A stretch of DNA of 64,000 nucleotides from Planctomycetota bacterium (lineage in GTDB: Bacteria; Planctomycetota; Planctomycetia; Pirellulales; Pirellulaceae). Location of the stretch: the NCBI GenBank assembly GCA_026692905.1, contig JAPLNL010000119.1:271072-335071 (forward strand). The letters are read 5' to 3'. Positions 45,970 through 53,345 of the stretch are shown in pieces; position 1 is the stretch's first letter, and each line of letters begins with the position of its first letter. Below the pieces are notes generated by a model. The model saw only the letters and a program-made list of their open reading frames with translations, was not told the origin of the DNA and made no database searches. The position numbers and the translations under genes are program-made.

Positions 45970-46608
45970 ATGCAATTTTCGTCAACAAAACACCCTGGCT
46001 TGCTTCTTGGATTCAAATGTTTTTACCTGTGTGCATGTTTGCAACTCTTTCTTGTCAGCGCGTCCTGCCATGCAGATCAATTTGTCTTGTTCGATGTCAC
46101 GTTCGACTATTCAAAGGCAGATGCGGACAGCTCGAAGCCGAGTAAGTCGCATTACTATGTTAAGGACAAAATGCTTAACGAGAGTCGGCCGGAGGATTGG
46201 ACGTCTCCTGTCGACTATCGAAACGGAACGGTTCATGTTCGACTTGAGGTATTGGAGAAACCCGTAGGAGACGAACCGACAACGTGGAGTATCTGCTACA
46301 TACCGAACAAAGGACAGAAGAACGGGTACGGCTGTCTCGGCACCGATGTCTACAAGAAGATCGGCGTTTACGAAAAAGATATCTCGATGAAGGAGTTTTG
46401 GGAAAACGATTCCATCGTTTGGTCGGAGGGGATCAAGCAAATGGATTTAGTGATCAAGGACAACAGCGGTGGTTCTGGGCACGCGCACAAGCGAGTGGAC
46501 CACGAAAAGTTCTTTCCTACCAAAGTTCGATTAACTCTGACGCAAGTTTCTGCTGGGGCAAAGTTCGATCCTAAGTTAGTTCCGGCACAGCCGGCAAAAC
46601 CAAAGTAG
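45970..46608 (+). CDS. Secreted protein of unknown function
   Basis: I start this at the ATG at 45970, which places a signal-like sequence MQFSSTKHPGLLLGFKCFYL before a Cys-rich hydrophobic stretch ending SASCHA-DQ. The GTG at 45901 is a less likely start. The mature ~180 residues include FVLFDVTFDYSKADADSSKPS, GYGCLGTDVYKKIGVYEKDI and HAHKRVDHEKFFPTKVRLTLTQV, a mixed beta-like sequence. It resembles small secreted planctomycete proteins that may bind carbohydrate, but no family was identified with certainty. The stop codon lies inside a short palindromic repeat (46605). Confidence 0.65.
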   Translation: MQFSSTKHPGLLLGFKCFYLCACLQLFLVSASCHADQFVLFDVTFDYSKADADSSKPSKSHYYVKDKMLNESRPEDWTSPVDYRNGTVHVRLEVLEKPVGDEPTTWSICYIPNKGQKNGYGCLGTDVYKKIGVYEKDISMKEFWENDSIVWSEGIKQMDLVIKDNSGGSGHAHKRVDHEKFFPTKVRLTLTQVSAGAKFDPKLVPAQPAKPK

Positions 46609-46632
46609 CAGGCACATCCCATGTGCCGTTCG
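46605..46632. repeat. GTAGCA-GGCACAT palindrome, family D (copy 1)
   Basis: Contains hairpin GGCACAT/ATGTGCC with loop CCC at 46611-46627, preceded by GTAGCA and followed by GTTCG. It begins inside the stop codon of the upstream gene. A diverged copy is at 48702-48729. Confidence 0.75.
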
Positions 46633-46838
46633 CAAAAGCGTTGTCATTGGTATCGGCTGCTTACCGTGTCGCGGGCGCTTGTGCTATGAACCAGAAGTTC
46701 CTTTCGGATTTTGCTTAGACAATCGAGGGGAATGGATTTAGGACGTTTAGCACTAGCCACGATACGGTTTTCCTGGCAAAAACGGTTGTCGCGGCTACCA
46801 CCCGCGGCTCAAACGCATGGCGATATGCTTGGCTTAGA

Positions 46839-48596
46839 CTATTCCCGTCGCAAGCTAAATGCGGTGTAATGCAGTCCGTCTTCTTCTTCAACGACAAAGG
46901 CTCCTGACGGTGCCAGGTACTTTGAAATAACCTCGAACGGAGGCAGATTTTTTCCTTTGAGAGCGGCCACAAGGGATGTGAGGAACGGATTGTTGGCAGA
47001 CGACTCTTCTAAACGCGAAATGTTATCCGAATCGCTGGCCAAATCGTAAAACAATCGCAAAGATTCTTCCGGCCGTTGATAGGACATGATCGACGTTTCC
47101 TTGTCTTTCAGCTGGGCTCTGATGCGATCACGAACCAGTTTGTACTCGATCGATTCACCCAAAAGATCGTCGCCGCTTGAATAAGTCTTTATCGCTTGTT
47201 CGATCGACTCGATCGCGTCGCTAGCTAGTAGGTCATCACCAACTACCGCAAACGATGGCTGTGGAACTCGAATGGATGGACTTTCGTTCTTGATATCAAT
47301 GTAATAGACCGTGGAATCACCAATGACCTTCGAGGTCCACCTTGCATCGCTCGATTTGATCTTGTTGAAAAATCTTGGCAGTACGTCGGCCTTTAGTCGC
47401 TGTACGTCTTTGGCATGAATGCCGACGAGATTGCTTTGACTGTTGATTCGTTTGGTTGGCAGAATGAGTTGTGCCAGTGTCACGCGATCATTCAACATTT
47501 CCAAAACGTCCTTGCGAAGATCGAGACCGATTTGTCGGCTACCATTTGCGATAACATTATTTTCGAAGGTATTTTCGCCGCCAAAAGAGTCTACTATGTC
47601 GGCGATGGCTTTCACGGTTTTTTCGAAGTCCCAGTTCATCGTGCCATAGCTGGCCACTTTGTCATTGACCCAGAGTTCGGGTTCTGTCGATCCACTTTTC
47701 GGCCGAACCGCACGTAGCGCTCCGCGGCGGTTGTTGTCCAATAGCAAGTGGGCGTGAATAATCGAGTCGAAATCGTTGGGCGCAAAGATCGCACTACCCC
47801 CGATTCCCTTAATACCATCTAAGCCAAGCGTCTTGAGCGTGGTCAAAACGATCAAAGAGTTCGAGCTGTTCTTCGAAACTTCTCGGTAAAGAGCGAGCGG
47901 GTTTGCATAAAAAGATACTTGTGGACGTTCACCTGCGGTGCCAACGCAGCGGCTCAAGATGGTGGTAAATTCCCGATTGTCAGCCAGGGACTTGTGGTCG
48001 ATCCCACTTCCCTGCCATATCTGTGCTAGTGTTTCCGCGTATTCAGCATTGCTGCAAACAACAAGTACGCCGGAGTCCAAAAAGAAGCCCAGTTGACGTT
48101 CTTCTCGCGTACCGTTTCGCATTTGATTGATAGATATTTTGCCAACTTCTTTTGTCGTCTTGGCGCCTCCGCTCTGAGCGATCCTGTCTTCGAGTCGACC
48201 GATCATGAGTTTGACGGCTGGCAATTCATCGCCTGCCTCTAGCATGGCACAAAAGACAGGATTGGTTTTCGTCGGCACTAAGGCGATCGCGAGTTCGCCA
48301 TTGGGGATTGATAAGAGTTCGTCTAAATTAACTCCTACCGCATCCTGCATCCCTTGAACGAGCGTCGAGAATGAGCTGTAGAAAGAGTTTAGGATCGGTT
48401 TGATCTGCGCATCATTCGAGATTCTTCCCATGGACGTTTCCGCCATTTTCGCTTTGAGCTCTCGCGTGTCGTCCACTCGTGCGTAAAGCAGCGTTTTTTG
48501 CGGGAACAGTTTAGGGGCGGATGGTCGTTGCGCCAAAGCGAGGCTTGGACCGAAAGCTGACAACAGGAGAACGATAGCGATTAGTTTTTTGTGCAT
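46839..48596 (-). CDS. Secreted DUF3352-like protein
   Basis: A 585-residue protein with a signal peptide (MHKKLIAIVLLLSAFGPSLALA). The opening APKLFPQKTLLYARVDDTRELKAKMAE, then LNSFYSSFSTLVQGMQDAVGVNLDELLSIPNGELAIALVP, is the DUF3352 pattern, seen in exported proteins of planctomycetes and cyanobacteria. There are no catalytic motifs that I recognise, and the sequence is likely a beta/alpha mix. The gene stands alone. The role is unknown. Confidence 0.7.
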   Translation of the reverse strand: MHKKLIAIVLLLSAFGPSLALAQRPSAPKLFPQKTLLYARVDDTRELKAKMAETSMGRISNDAQIKPILNSFYSSFSTLVQGMQDAVGVNLDELLSIPNGELAIALVPTKTNPVFCAMLEAGDELPAVKLMIGRLEDRIAQSGGAKTTKEVGKISINQMRNGTREERQLGFFLDSGVLVVCSNAEYAETLAQIWQGSGIDHKSLADNREFTTILSRCVGTAGERPQVSFYANPLALYREVSKNSSNSLIVLTTLKTLGLDGIKGIGGSAIFAPNDFDSIIHAHLLLDNNRRGALRAVRPKSGSTEPELWVNDKVASYGTMNWDFEKTVKAIADIVDSFGGENTFENNVIANGSRQIGLDLRKDVLEMLNDRVTLAQLILPTKRINSQSNLVGIHAKDVQRLKADVLPRFFNKIKSSDARWTSKVIGDSTVYYIDIKNESPSIRVPQPSFAVVGDDLLASDAIESIEQAIKTYSSGDDLLGESIEYKLVRDRIRAQLKDKETSIMSYQRPEESLRLFYDLASDSDNISRLEESSANNPFLTSLVAALKGKNLPPFEVISKYLAPSGAFVVEEEDGLHYTAFSLRRE

Positions 48597-48701
48597 GGTT
48601 CATTCAGTTCGAAGCGTATTTTTATTTCTTGGTCGTTTTCGCAATTATATTTGAAAAAATCTAGTGTGCGGGGTTTGTTGCTGCAGGCATCGAAAATCAA
48701 G

Positions 48702-48729
48702 GTAGCACGCACATTCCATGCGCCGTCCG
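48702..48729. repeat. GTAGCA-CGCACAT palindrome, family D (copy 2)
   Basis: Matches the element at 46605 with a few changes (GTAGCACGCACATTCCATGC). The stem is imperfect. It lies in the 135-base gap between two minus-strand genes. Confidence 0.65.
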
Positions 48730-48731
48730 CT

Positions 48732-49898
48732 TTAGCTCCAATCTTGAGCTGAATCCCGCCCCAATTCGACCAAAGCGATGTATTGATCGTCACAAAAGCG
48801 ATCCGTCATCCCGGCTAAGTAGACGGCAACGGTATGCTCCACCCCCCATTCTGAACACCATTTCTGGAAGCGCTCCGGTAATCGCTGTGGATAAGCGTTC
48901 AAGAGTCGATAAAGTTGATTTAGTCGGGTTGCAGCCCTCATGCGCACTTCGACCAATTTGGGATGGCGATAAACATGCTCAAACAAGAATTCCTCGAGCT
49001 CTTCCTTGTCGGATTGCATTTCTGGCGACATTTGAAGCAGAATACCGACATCTTGGACAGCCTGGCTGTCCAATTGCCCCGCCTCTGCCAACAAACCCAT
49101 CGAATACTGGAGGAAATTGTCCATCTGGATATCGATGAGTGTATGAACCAACATTTGCCGACGATTGTTGTGGCTGCTTTGATCCAAAGGGGCGAGTTTT
49201 CGCACGCGTCGAACCAATCCGAGCCCCGAAAGCTGCTGCCAATTGAGCAACCCAAGTTTCAGAGCATCGTCAAGATCATGTGCATCGTAAGCAATGCTGT
49301 CAGCCGAATCCACAACCTGGATTTCGAGCATAGGAACTGTGCCTGAGTCTTTGTCCGATCGAAATTGTTGGCCAGACAGTACTTCGAGGGTCAAGTTCAG
49401 TCCGGGATAGGCGGTATAGCGCTGCTCGATCCGCGTTGCCAACTCCAATGCAAACGCATTGTGCGAAAAGCCGCCAAAGTCCTTAACACATGCCTGCAAT
49501 GCGTCTTCGCCACAGTGACCAAACGGCGGGTGGCCAATGTCGTGCAACAACGCCATCGCCTCGATCAAGTCTTCGTTGAGTCGTAGGGTGCGACCGATCG
49601 TGCGGGCTAGCGAGGAAACCTCATTGGTATGGGTCAAGCGGGTTCGATGGTAGTCCCCCATGTCCCCTGTGAAAACCTGCATTTTTCCGCTCAATCGGCG
49701 AAACGCGGAGCTGTGTAAGATCCGATCGCGGTCGCGTTGGAAGGGGCTTCGATATTCGTGCTGAGCCTCGGAATGTTCGCGTCCCATCGAATGGGTTGCG
49801 AACATTGCGTACGGAGCCAAAAGGAGTCGCTCTCGGTTTTGCCACGACAAAGCTGGCTCAAGGTTTCTAAGAGGAATCGACCGGGTAGGTTGGGACAT
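48732..49898 (-). CDS. dGTPase-like HD hydrolase
   Basis: A 388-residue cytoplasmic HD-domain enzyme of the dGTP triphosphohydrolase family. RDRDRILHSSAFRRLSGKMQVFTGDMGDYHRTRLTH at about 55-90 is the family signature, with metal-binding His90 and the HD pair His119-Asp120 in LLHDIGHPPFGHCGEDAL. Downstream DSADSIAYDAHDLDDALKLG has a further conserved Asp. It should convert dGTP, or dNTPs in general, to the nucleoside plus tripolyphosphate. It is divergent from deoC (351-base gap filled with repeats), which breaks down deoxyribose 5-phosphate, suggesting a shared deoxynucleotide-salvage theme. Confidence 0.88.
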   Translation of the reverse strand: MSQPTRSIPLRNLEPALSWQNRERLLLAPYAMFATHSMGREHSEAQHEYRSPFQRDRDRILHSSAFRRLSGKMQVFTGDMGDYHRTRLTHTNEVSSLARTIGRTLRLNEDLIEAMALLHDIGHPPFGHCGEDALQACVKDFGGFSHNAFALELATRIEQRYTAYPGLNLTLEVLSGQQFRSDKDSGTVPMLEIQVVDSADSIAYDAHDLDDALKLGLLNWQQLSGLGLVRRVRKLAPLDQSSHNNRRQMLVHTLIDIQMDNFLQYSMGLLAEAGQLDSQAVQDVGILLQMSPEMQSDKEELEEFLFEHVYRHPKLVEVRMRAATRLNQLYRLLNAYPQRLPERFQKWCSEWGVEHTVAVYLAGMTDRFCDDQYIALVELGRDSAQDWS

Positions 49899-50047
49899 AG
49901 GAAATCGGTGTCAAAATCGTTTTTCGGGAAGCAAATCCTTTCACAGTAGCAGTTTAACGCCAAAGCGACGATCGATTCGATAGCAGTCTGCCGGATTTTC
50001 GGAAATGTTTGTGTCACAAAACCGACAAAAGTAGCTGGCACGCCCCG

Positions 50048-50132
50048 TAGCACGACGCGCAAGCTAGTGAAATAGATAGTGGATTCACTAGCCTGCGCGT
50101 CGTGCTGATTCACTAGCTTGCGCGTCGTGCTA
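50048..50132. repeat. Family A cluster: one direct and two inverted arms
   Basis: The direct arm TAGCACGACGCGCAAG is at 50048-50063. Two inverted arms follow: 50085-50106 (with one T-to-C-type change, CTGCGCG) and 50109-50132 (exact). This lies within the 351-base gap 49899-50249 between divergent genes, so it is not a terminator. The remainder of the gap shows no other feature. Confidence 0.9.
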
Positions 50133-50249
50133 CGGTAGTATTCATGCTGTCTCTAGCCTTCCTCCCATCCCTAGATCGCGACTAGCTTTGTTGCTAAACT
50201 TTTCGACTCCTAAATTGGACCAAACTCCTTAGCCGAAAGCTCTCTTCCT

Positions 50250-50981
50250 ATGGCCGCATTTCAGTATTCCGACCTCTCGAAAATGATCGATCATTCGTTG
50301 CTGAACCCAACAATGACCGTCGAGCAGCTTGAGGCTGGGATCCAATTGGCGATCGCATACGACGTTGGCAGCGTTTGCATTATGCCTTACTACCACAAAC
50401 GATGCGCCGAGCTACTGGCTGGCACCACTGTCGCGCCGAGTAGCACGGTTGGTTTTCCCCACGGTGGAAATAGCATGCGGACCAAGCTGTTCGAGGCTGA
50501 ACAATTGATCGAAGAAGGGTGCCTCGAACTGGATATGGTCTCCAATATTAGCGCTGTTCTGAGTGGCAATTGGAAATGGGTCGAAAACGAAATCGACGCG
50601 ATTGTAAAGTTGTCCCATGCAGCCAATCGGCGCGTCAAAGTGATCTTCGAAAATTGCTACTTGAAATCAGACCAAAAGATTCAGCTTTGCAAAATTTGTT
50701 GCCATGTCGGCGCTGATTGGGTAAAGACGAGCACGGGTTATGGTACTGGCGGAGCGACAATGGAGGACCTGCAGTTAATGCTTGCCAACGTCCAGTCGCC
50801 AGTTCAAGTCAAGGCGGCGGGCGGCATCCGTGACTGCGATGCTCTCATCAAAGTCAGGGATATGGGAGTCACGCGAGTTGGGTCGTCACGAACCTCCGAG
50901 ATACTCGATGAAGCCAGAAGGCGCCTTGGAATTCCGGCAATTGAGCCGATCAAGTCTGCACCGGTTGGATCAAGTTACTAG
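50250..50981 (+). CDS. deoC: Deoxyribose-phosphate aldolase
   Basis: A 243-residue class I aldolase that splits 2-deoxyribose 5-phosphate into acetaldehyde and glyceraldehyde 3-phosphate. The Schiff-base Lys159 is in ADWVKTSTGYG and the second catalytic Lys188 in VKAAGGIRD; GFPHGG and ELDMVSNI are also conserved. Length matches the family. It sits 3 bases before a peptidase M20-type gene, so both are probably translated from one message, an unusual partnership. The divergent gene encodes a dGTPase-like enzyme. Confidence 0.95.
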   Translation: MAAFQYSDLSKMIDHSLLNPTMTVEQLEAGIQLAIAYDVGSVCIMPYYHKRCAELLAGTTVAPSSTVGFPHGGNSMRTKLFEAEQLIEEGCLELDMVSNISAVLSGNWKWVENEIDAIVKLSHAANRRVKVIFENCYLKSDQKIQLCKICCHVGADWVKTSTGYGTGGATMEDLQLMLANVQSPVQVKAAGGIRDCDALIKVRDMGVTRVGSSRTSEILDEARRRLGIPAIEPIKSAPVGSSY

Positions 50982-50984
50982 CCA

Positions 50985-52208
50985 ATGCAAGATGCACAAG
51001 CTTGGCTAGAAGAACATCAAGCTCAAATGGCAAATGAGCTTGAGACTCTATGCAATTTGAACTCTGGATCAGATAGTCTGATTGGTCTGAGTCAGATGGC
51101 TGACTGGCTAACCGAATACTTCAAACCGATCAGTTCAATCGTCGAAAAGATCGAACTGCCGAGATATGAGCTCCTGGACGACGAAGCACGGATTCGTTTC
51201 CAGGCTACGGGCCCGGCCTTGAGATGGAATGTTCTCGGCTCGAGCCCTGGAAAAAAGAAAAAGCTTCTTTTGACGATTCACTACGACACGGTCTATGGGC
51301 CTGAAAACCCATTTCAAGTCTGCGAACGCTATGAGGCCATTGGTCCTGCCAGGCAACCCGAATTGCGAATGCGAGGTCCAGGAGTGATCGATGCAAAAGG
51401 AGGCATCGTCGTTTTGCGATGGGCGGTCCTGGCGGCGAAAAAATTCCTCGATCTTTCCCATATCGATCTGTCCATCGTCCTTACGCCTGATGAGGAGATC
51501 GGCTCACCCGCATCGATCGATCTATGGCAACGCATCGCCTCAGAGTTCGATTTTGCGATGCTCTACGAACCATGCTTGGCGGACGGTTCCATGGTTTCAA
51601 CTCGAAAGGGCACCGGGACCTTCATCGTTGTTGCCCGAGGGAAAGCAGCGCATTCAGGCCGAAACTTTCACGAAGGCCGCAATGCTATAAACCTCGCGTG
51701 CCAAGTTGCGTTGGCTATGGACGCTCTTAATGGTGCGCGCCCCAATGTAACCATCAACATTGGCCGAATTCGGGGGGGAGAGGCAGTCAATGTCGTTCCA
51801 GACCTAGCCGTTCTGCGTGTCAATGTTCGAGTGTCCGATCGCGAAGATCAAATGTGGATCGATTCCCAATTACGACAGATTGCCCAACGGTTCGATGCAC
51901 CAGAATCCGGCTACCGGGTCGAGATAACCGGCGGTATGAGCTCTCCCCCCAAAAATGTCGACGAGACGACAGCGAAGTGGATGGAGCAAATCGAACGGGC
52001 CGGATGTCAGATAGGCGAATCGATCTCTTGGAAACGATCAGGCGGAGCTAGTGACGGTAACAAGCTTGCAGCGTTGGGGCTAACCAACATCGATACGTTC
52101 GGCCCCGAAGGTGACCTGCTGCATAGCGACCAAGAATGGATCCGCCTGAGTAGCCTGCCTCGCAAAGCAGCATTGACCGCTGCTGTTATCAAAGGTCAAT
52201 GCTTCTGA
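50985..52208 (+). CDS. M20 family metallohydrolase (carboxypeptidase G2-like)
   Basis: A 407-residue cytoplasmic enzyme of the M20/ArgE/CPG2 type. Metal ligands are visible: His99 in LLLTIHYDTVYG, Asp136 in RGPGVIDAKGG and Glu170-Glu171 in TPDEEIGS. The dimerisation domain (RGKAAHSGRNFHEGRNAINLACQVALAMDAL) is inserted in the middle, and the C-terminal LLHSDQEWIRLSSLP contains the last His ligand. The substrate could be an amino-acyl or folate-like amide; specificity is unclear. It follows deoC by 3 bases. Confidence 0.88.
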   Translation: MQDAQAWLEEHQAQMANELETLCNLNSGSDSLIGLSQMADWLTEYFKPISSIVEKIELPRYELLDDEARIRFQATGPALRWNVLGSSPGKKKKLLLTIHYDTVYGPENPFQVCERYEAIGPARQPELRMRGPGVIDAKGGIVVLRWAVLAAKKFLDLSHIDLSIVLTPDEEIGSPASIDLWQRIASEFDFAMLYEPCLADGSMVSTRKGTGTFIVVARGKAAHSGRNFHEGRNAINLACQVALAMDALNGARPNVTINIGRIRGGEAVNVVPDLAVLRVNVRVSDREDQMWIDSQLRQIAQRFDAPESGYRVEITGGMSSPPKNVDETTAKWMEQIERAGCQIGESISWKRSGGASDGNKLAALGLTNIDTFGPEGDLLHSDQEWIRLSSLPRKAALTAAVIKGQCF

Positions 52209-52400
52209 CGCGGTTTGGGCGGTTCCGTCTTTGACGCCTTTGCCAAGTGTTCCGCCTTTTCGCTCAAGCGAATCTTTTTGCCTGCGTTTTCTTGTCTTGG
52301 GAAAACGCATTCTTTGCGGGACTAAGCTATCTATCCCTGGGCTTGAATTGTCGTTTTTGCTTGTCCCTCCTTTTTATTGAACATTACGCGTGTTGTATCC

Positions 52401-53327
52401 ATGAACATCAAAAATTTTAACTCGCTTCGGTTGCCGACCACTCGAGTCTTGGTTGTTGATGATAATGCAACCACTTGCGAGAACCTAACCAATCAGCTTA
52501 ACCAATGGGGACTTGACGTTTCGGTTTGCTTGCAGTCTGCCGCCGCGATCGAACGCATGATCATGGCGCAGCGTCTTGAGCATCCGTTTGATTTGGTGAT
52601 CCTTGATTCGTGTATGCAGACTATGAATGGTCGCGACGTTGCCAAGGCGATGGGAAGTCAACCGTCACTCAAGCAAACTCCAATCATTTTGCTCTCTAGC
52701 AACGACGATTGCATGAATTGGCGAACTCAAGAGGAGACGCGGAATATGATTGCTATTTGCAAACCCGTCAATCAAAATCACTTACTCGATTCGATCATGA
52801 CGCTGCTCCGCAGGCATCACCTTATCGAAGCTGAGTTGAATTCCACTCAGCCAGCATTGACTTCCGCGTCAAACACGATCGCGACGATGGAACAGACTGT
52901 GATTGCGTCATTTATTGAAGACGAAGTTCGAGAGTCGGCCAACGAAGGGCCTTCACAGTCTGTTCTGGACGTGAAAGAAACATTGAACGATAGCGACTTT
53001 TTGCAGGCGGATGAATTGTTGGAACAATGCGGTGGGGATCGACAATTCACCGAGCTGATTCTGCAGATAATGCGAGAAACGTTGCCCAGCCGTATGCTCG
53101 AATTGGAAGGTGCACTTTGCGCCGGCGATTTTGATCGGATCAAGCACACGGCTCACCAACTCAAGGGGGCAGCGGCCGACTGCTCGCTCAAAGCGATTTG
53201 GAAAACAGCCTCAGAATTAGAACTTCACGCTGATCAGTCCGCTTCACGCGAAGTTGCTAGTTCGCTTATCTCTCTTCGGCTACGAGTTGATCGTACACTG
53301 GACCTTTTGGAGGAGTTCTTGCGGTAA
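52401..53327 (+). CDS. Receiver domain fused to HPt phosphotransfer domain
   Basis: I start this at the ATG at 52401 (MNIKNFNSLRLPTTRVLVVDD), giving 308 residues; a TTG at 52377 is also open. Residues about 15-135 are a response regulator receiver (VLVVDDNATTCENL) with phosphoacceptor Asp69 in VILDSCMQ and conserved CKPV near the end. The C-terminal ~110 residues are an HPt domain with phosphohistidine His252 in HTAHQLKGAAADC. It is probably an intermediate phosphorelay protein, with no histidine kinase in the window. The next gene starts 18 bases later and could accept or relay the phosphate. Confidence 0.9.
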   Translation: MNIKNFNSLRLPTTRVLVVDDNATTCENLTNQLNQWGLDVSVCLQSAAAIERMIMAQRLEHPFDLVILDSCMQTMNGRDVAKAMGSQPSLKQTPIILLSSNDDCMNWRTQEETRNMIAICKPVNQNHLLDSIMTLLRRHHLIEAELNSTQPALTSASNTIATMEQTVIASFIEDEVRESANEGPSQSVLDVKETLNDSDFLQADELLEQCGGDRQFTELILQIMRETLPSRMLELEGALCAGDFDRIKHTAHQLKGAAADCSLKAIWKTASELELHADQSASREVASSLISLRLRVDRTLDLLEEFLR

Positions 53328-53345
53328 CGCATCAAACAAAACATC

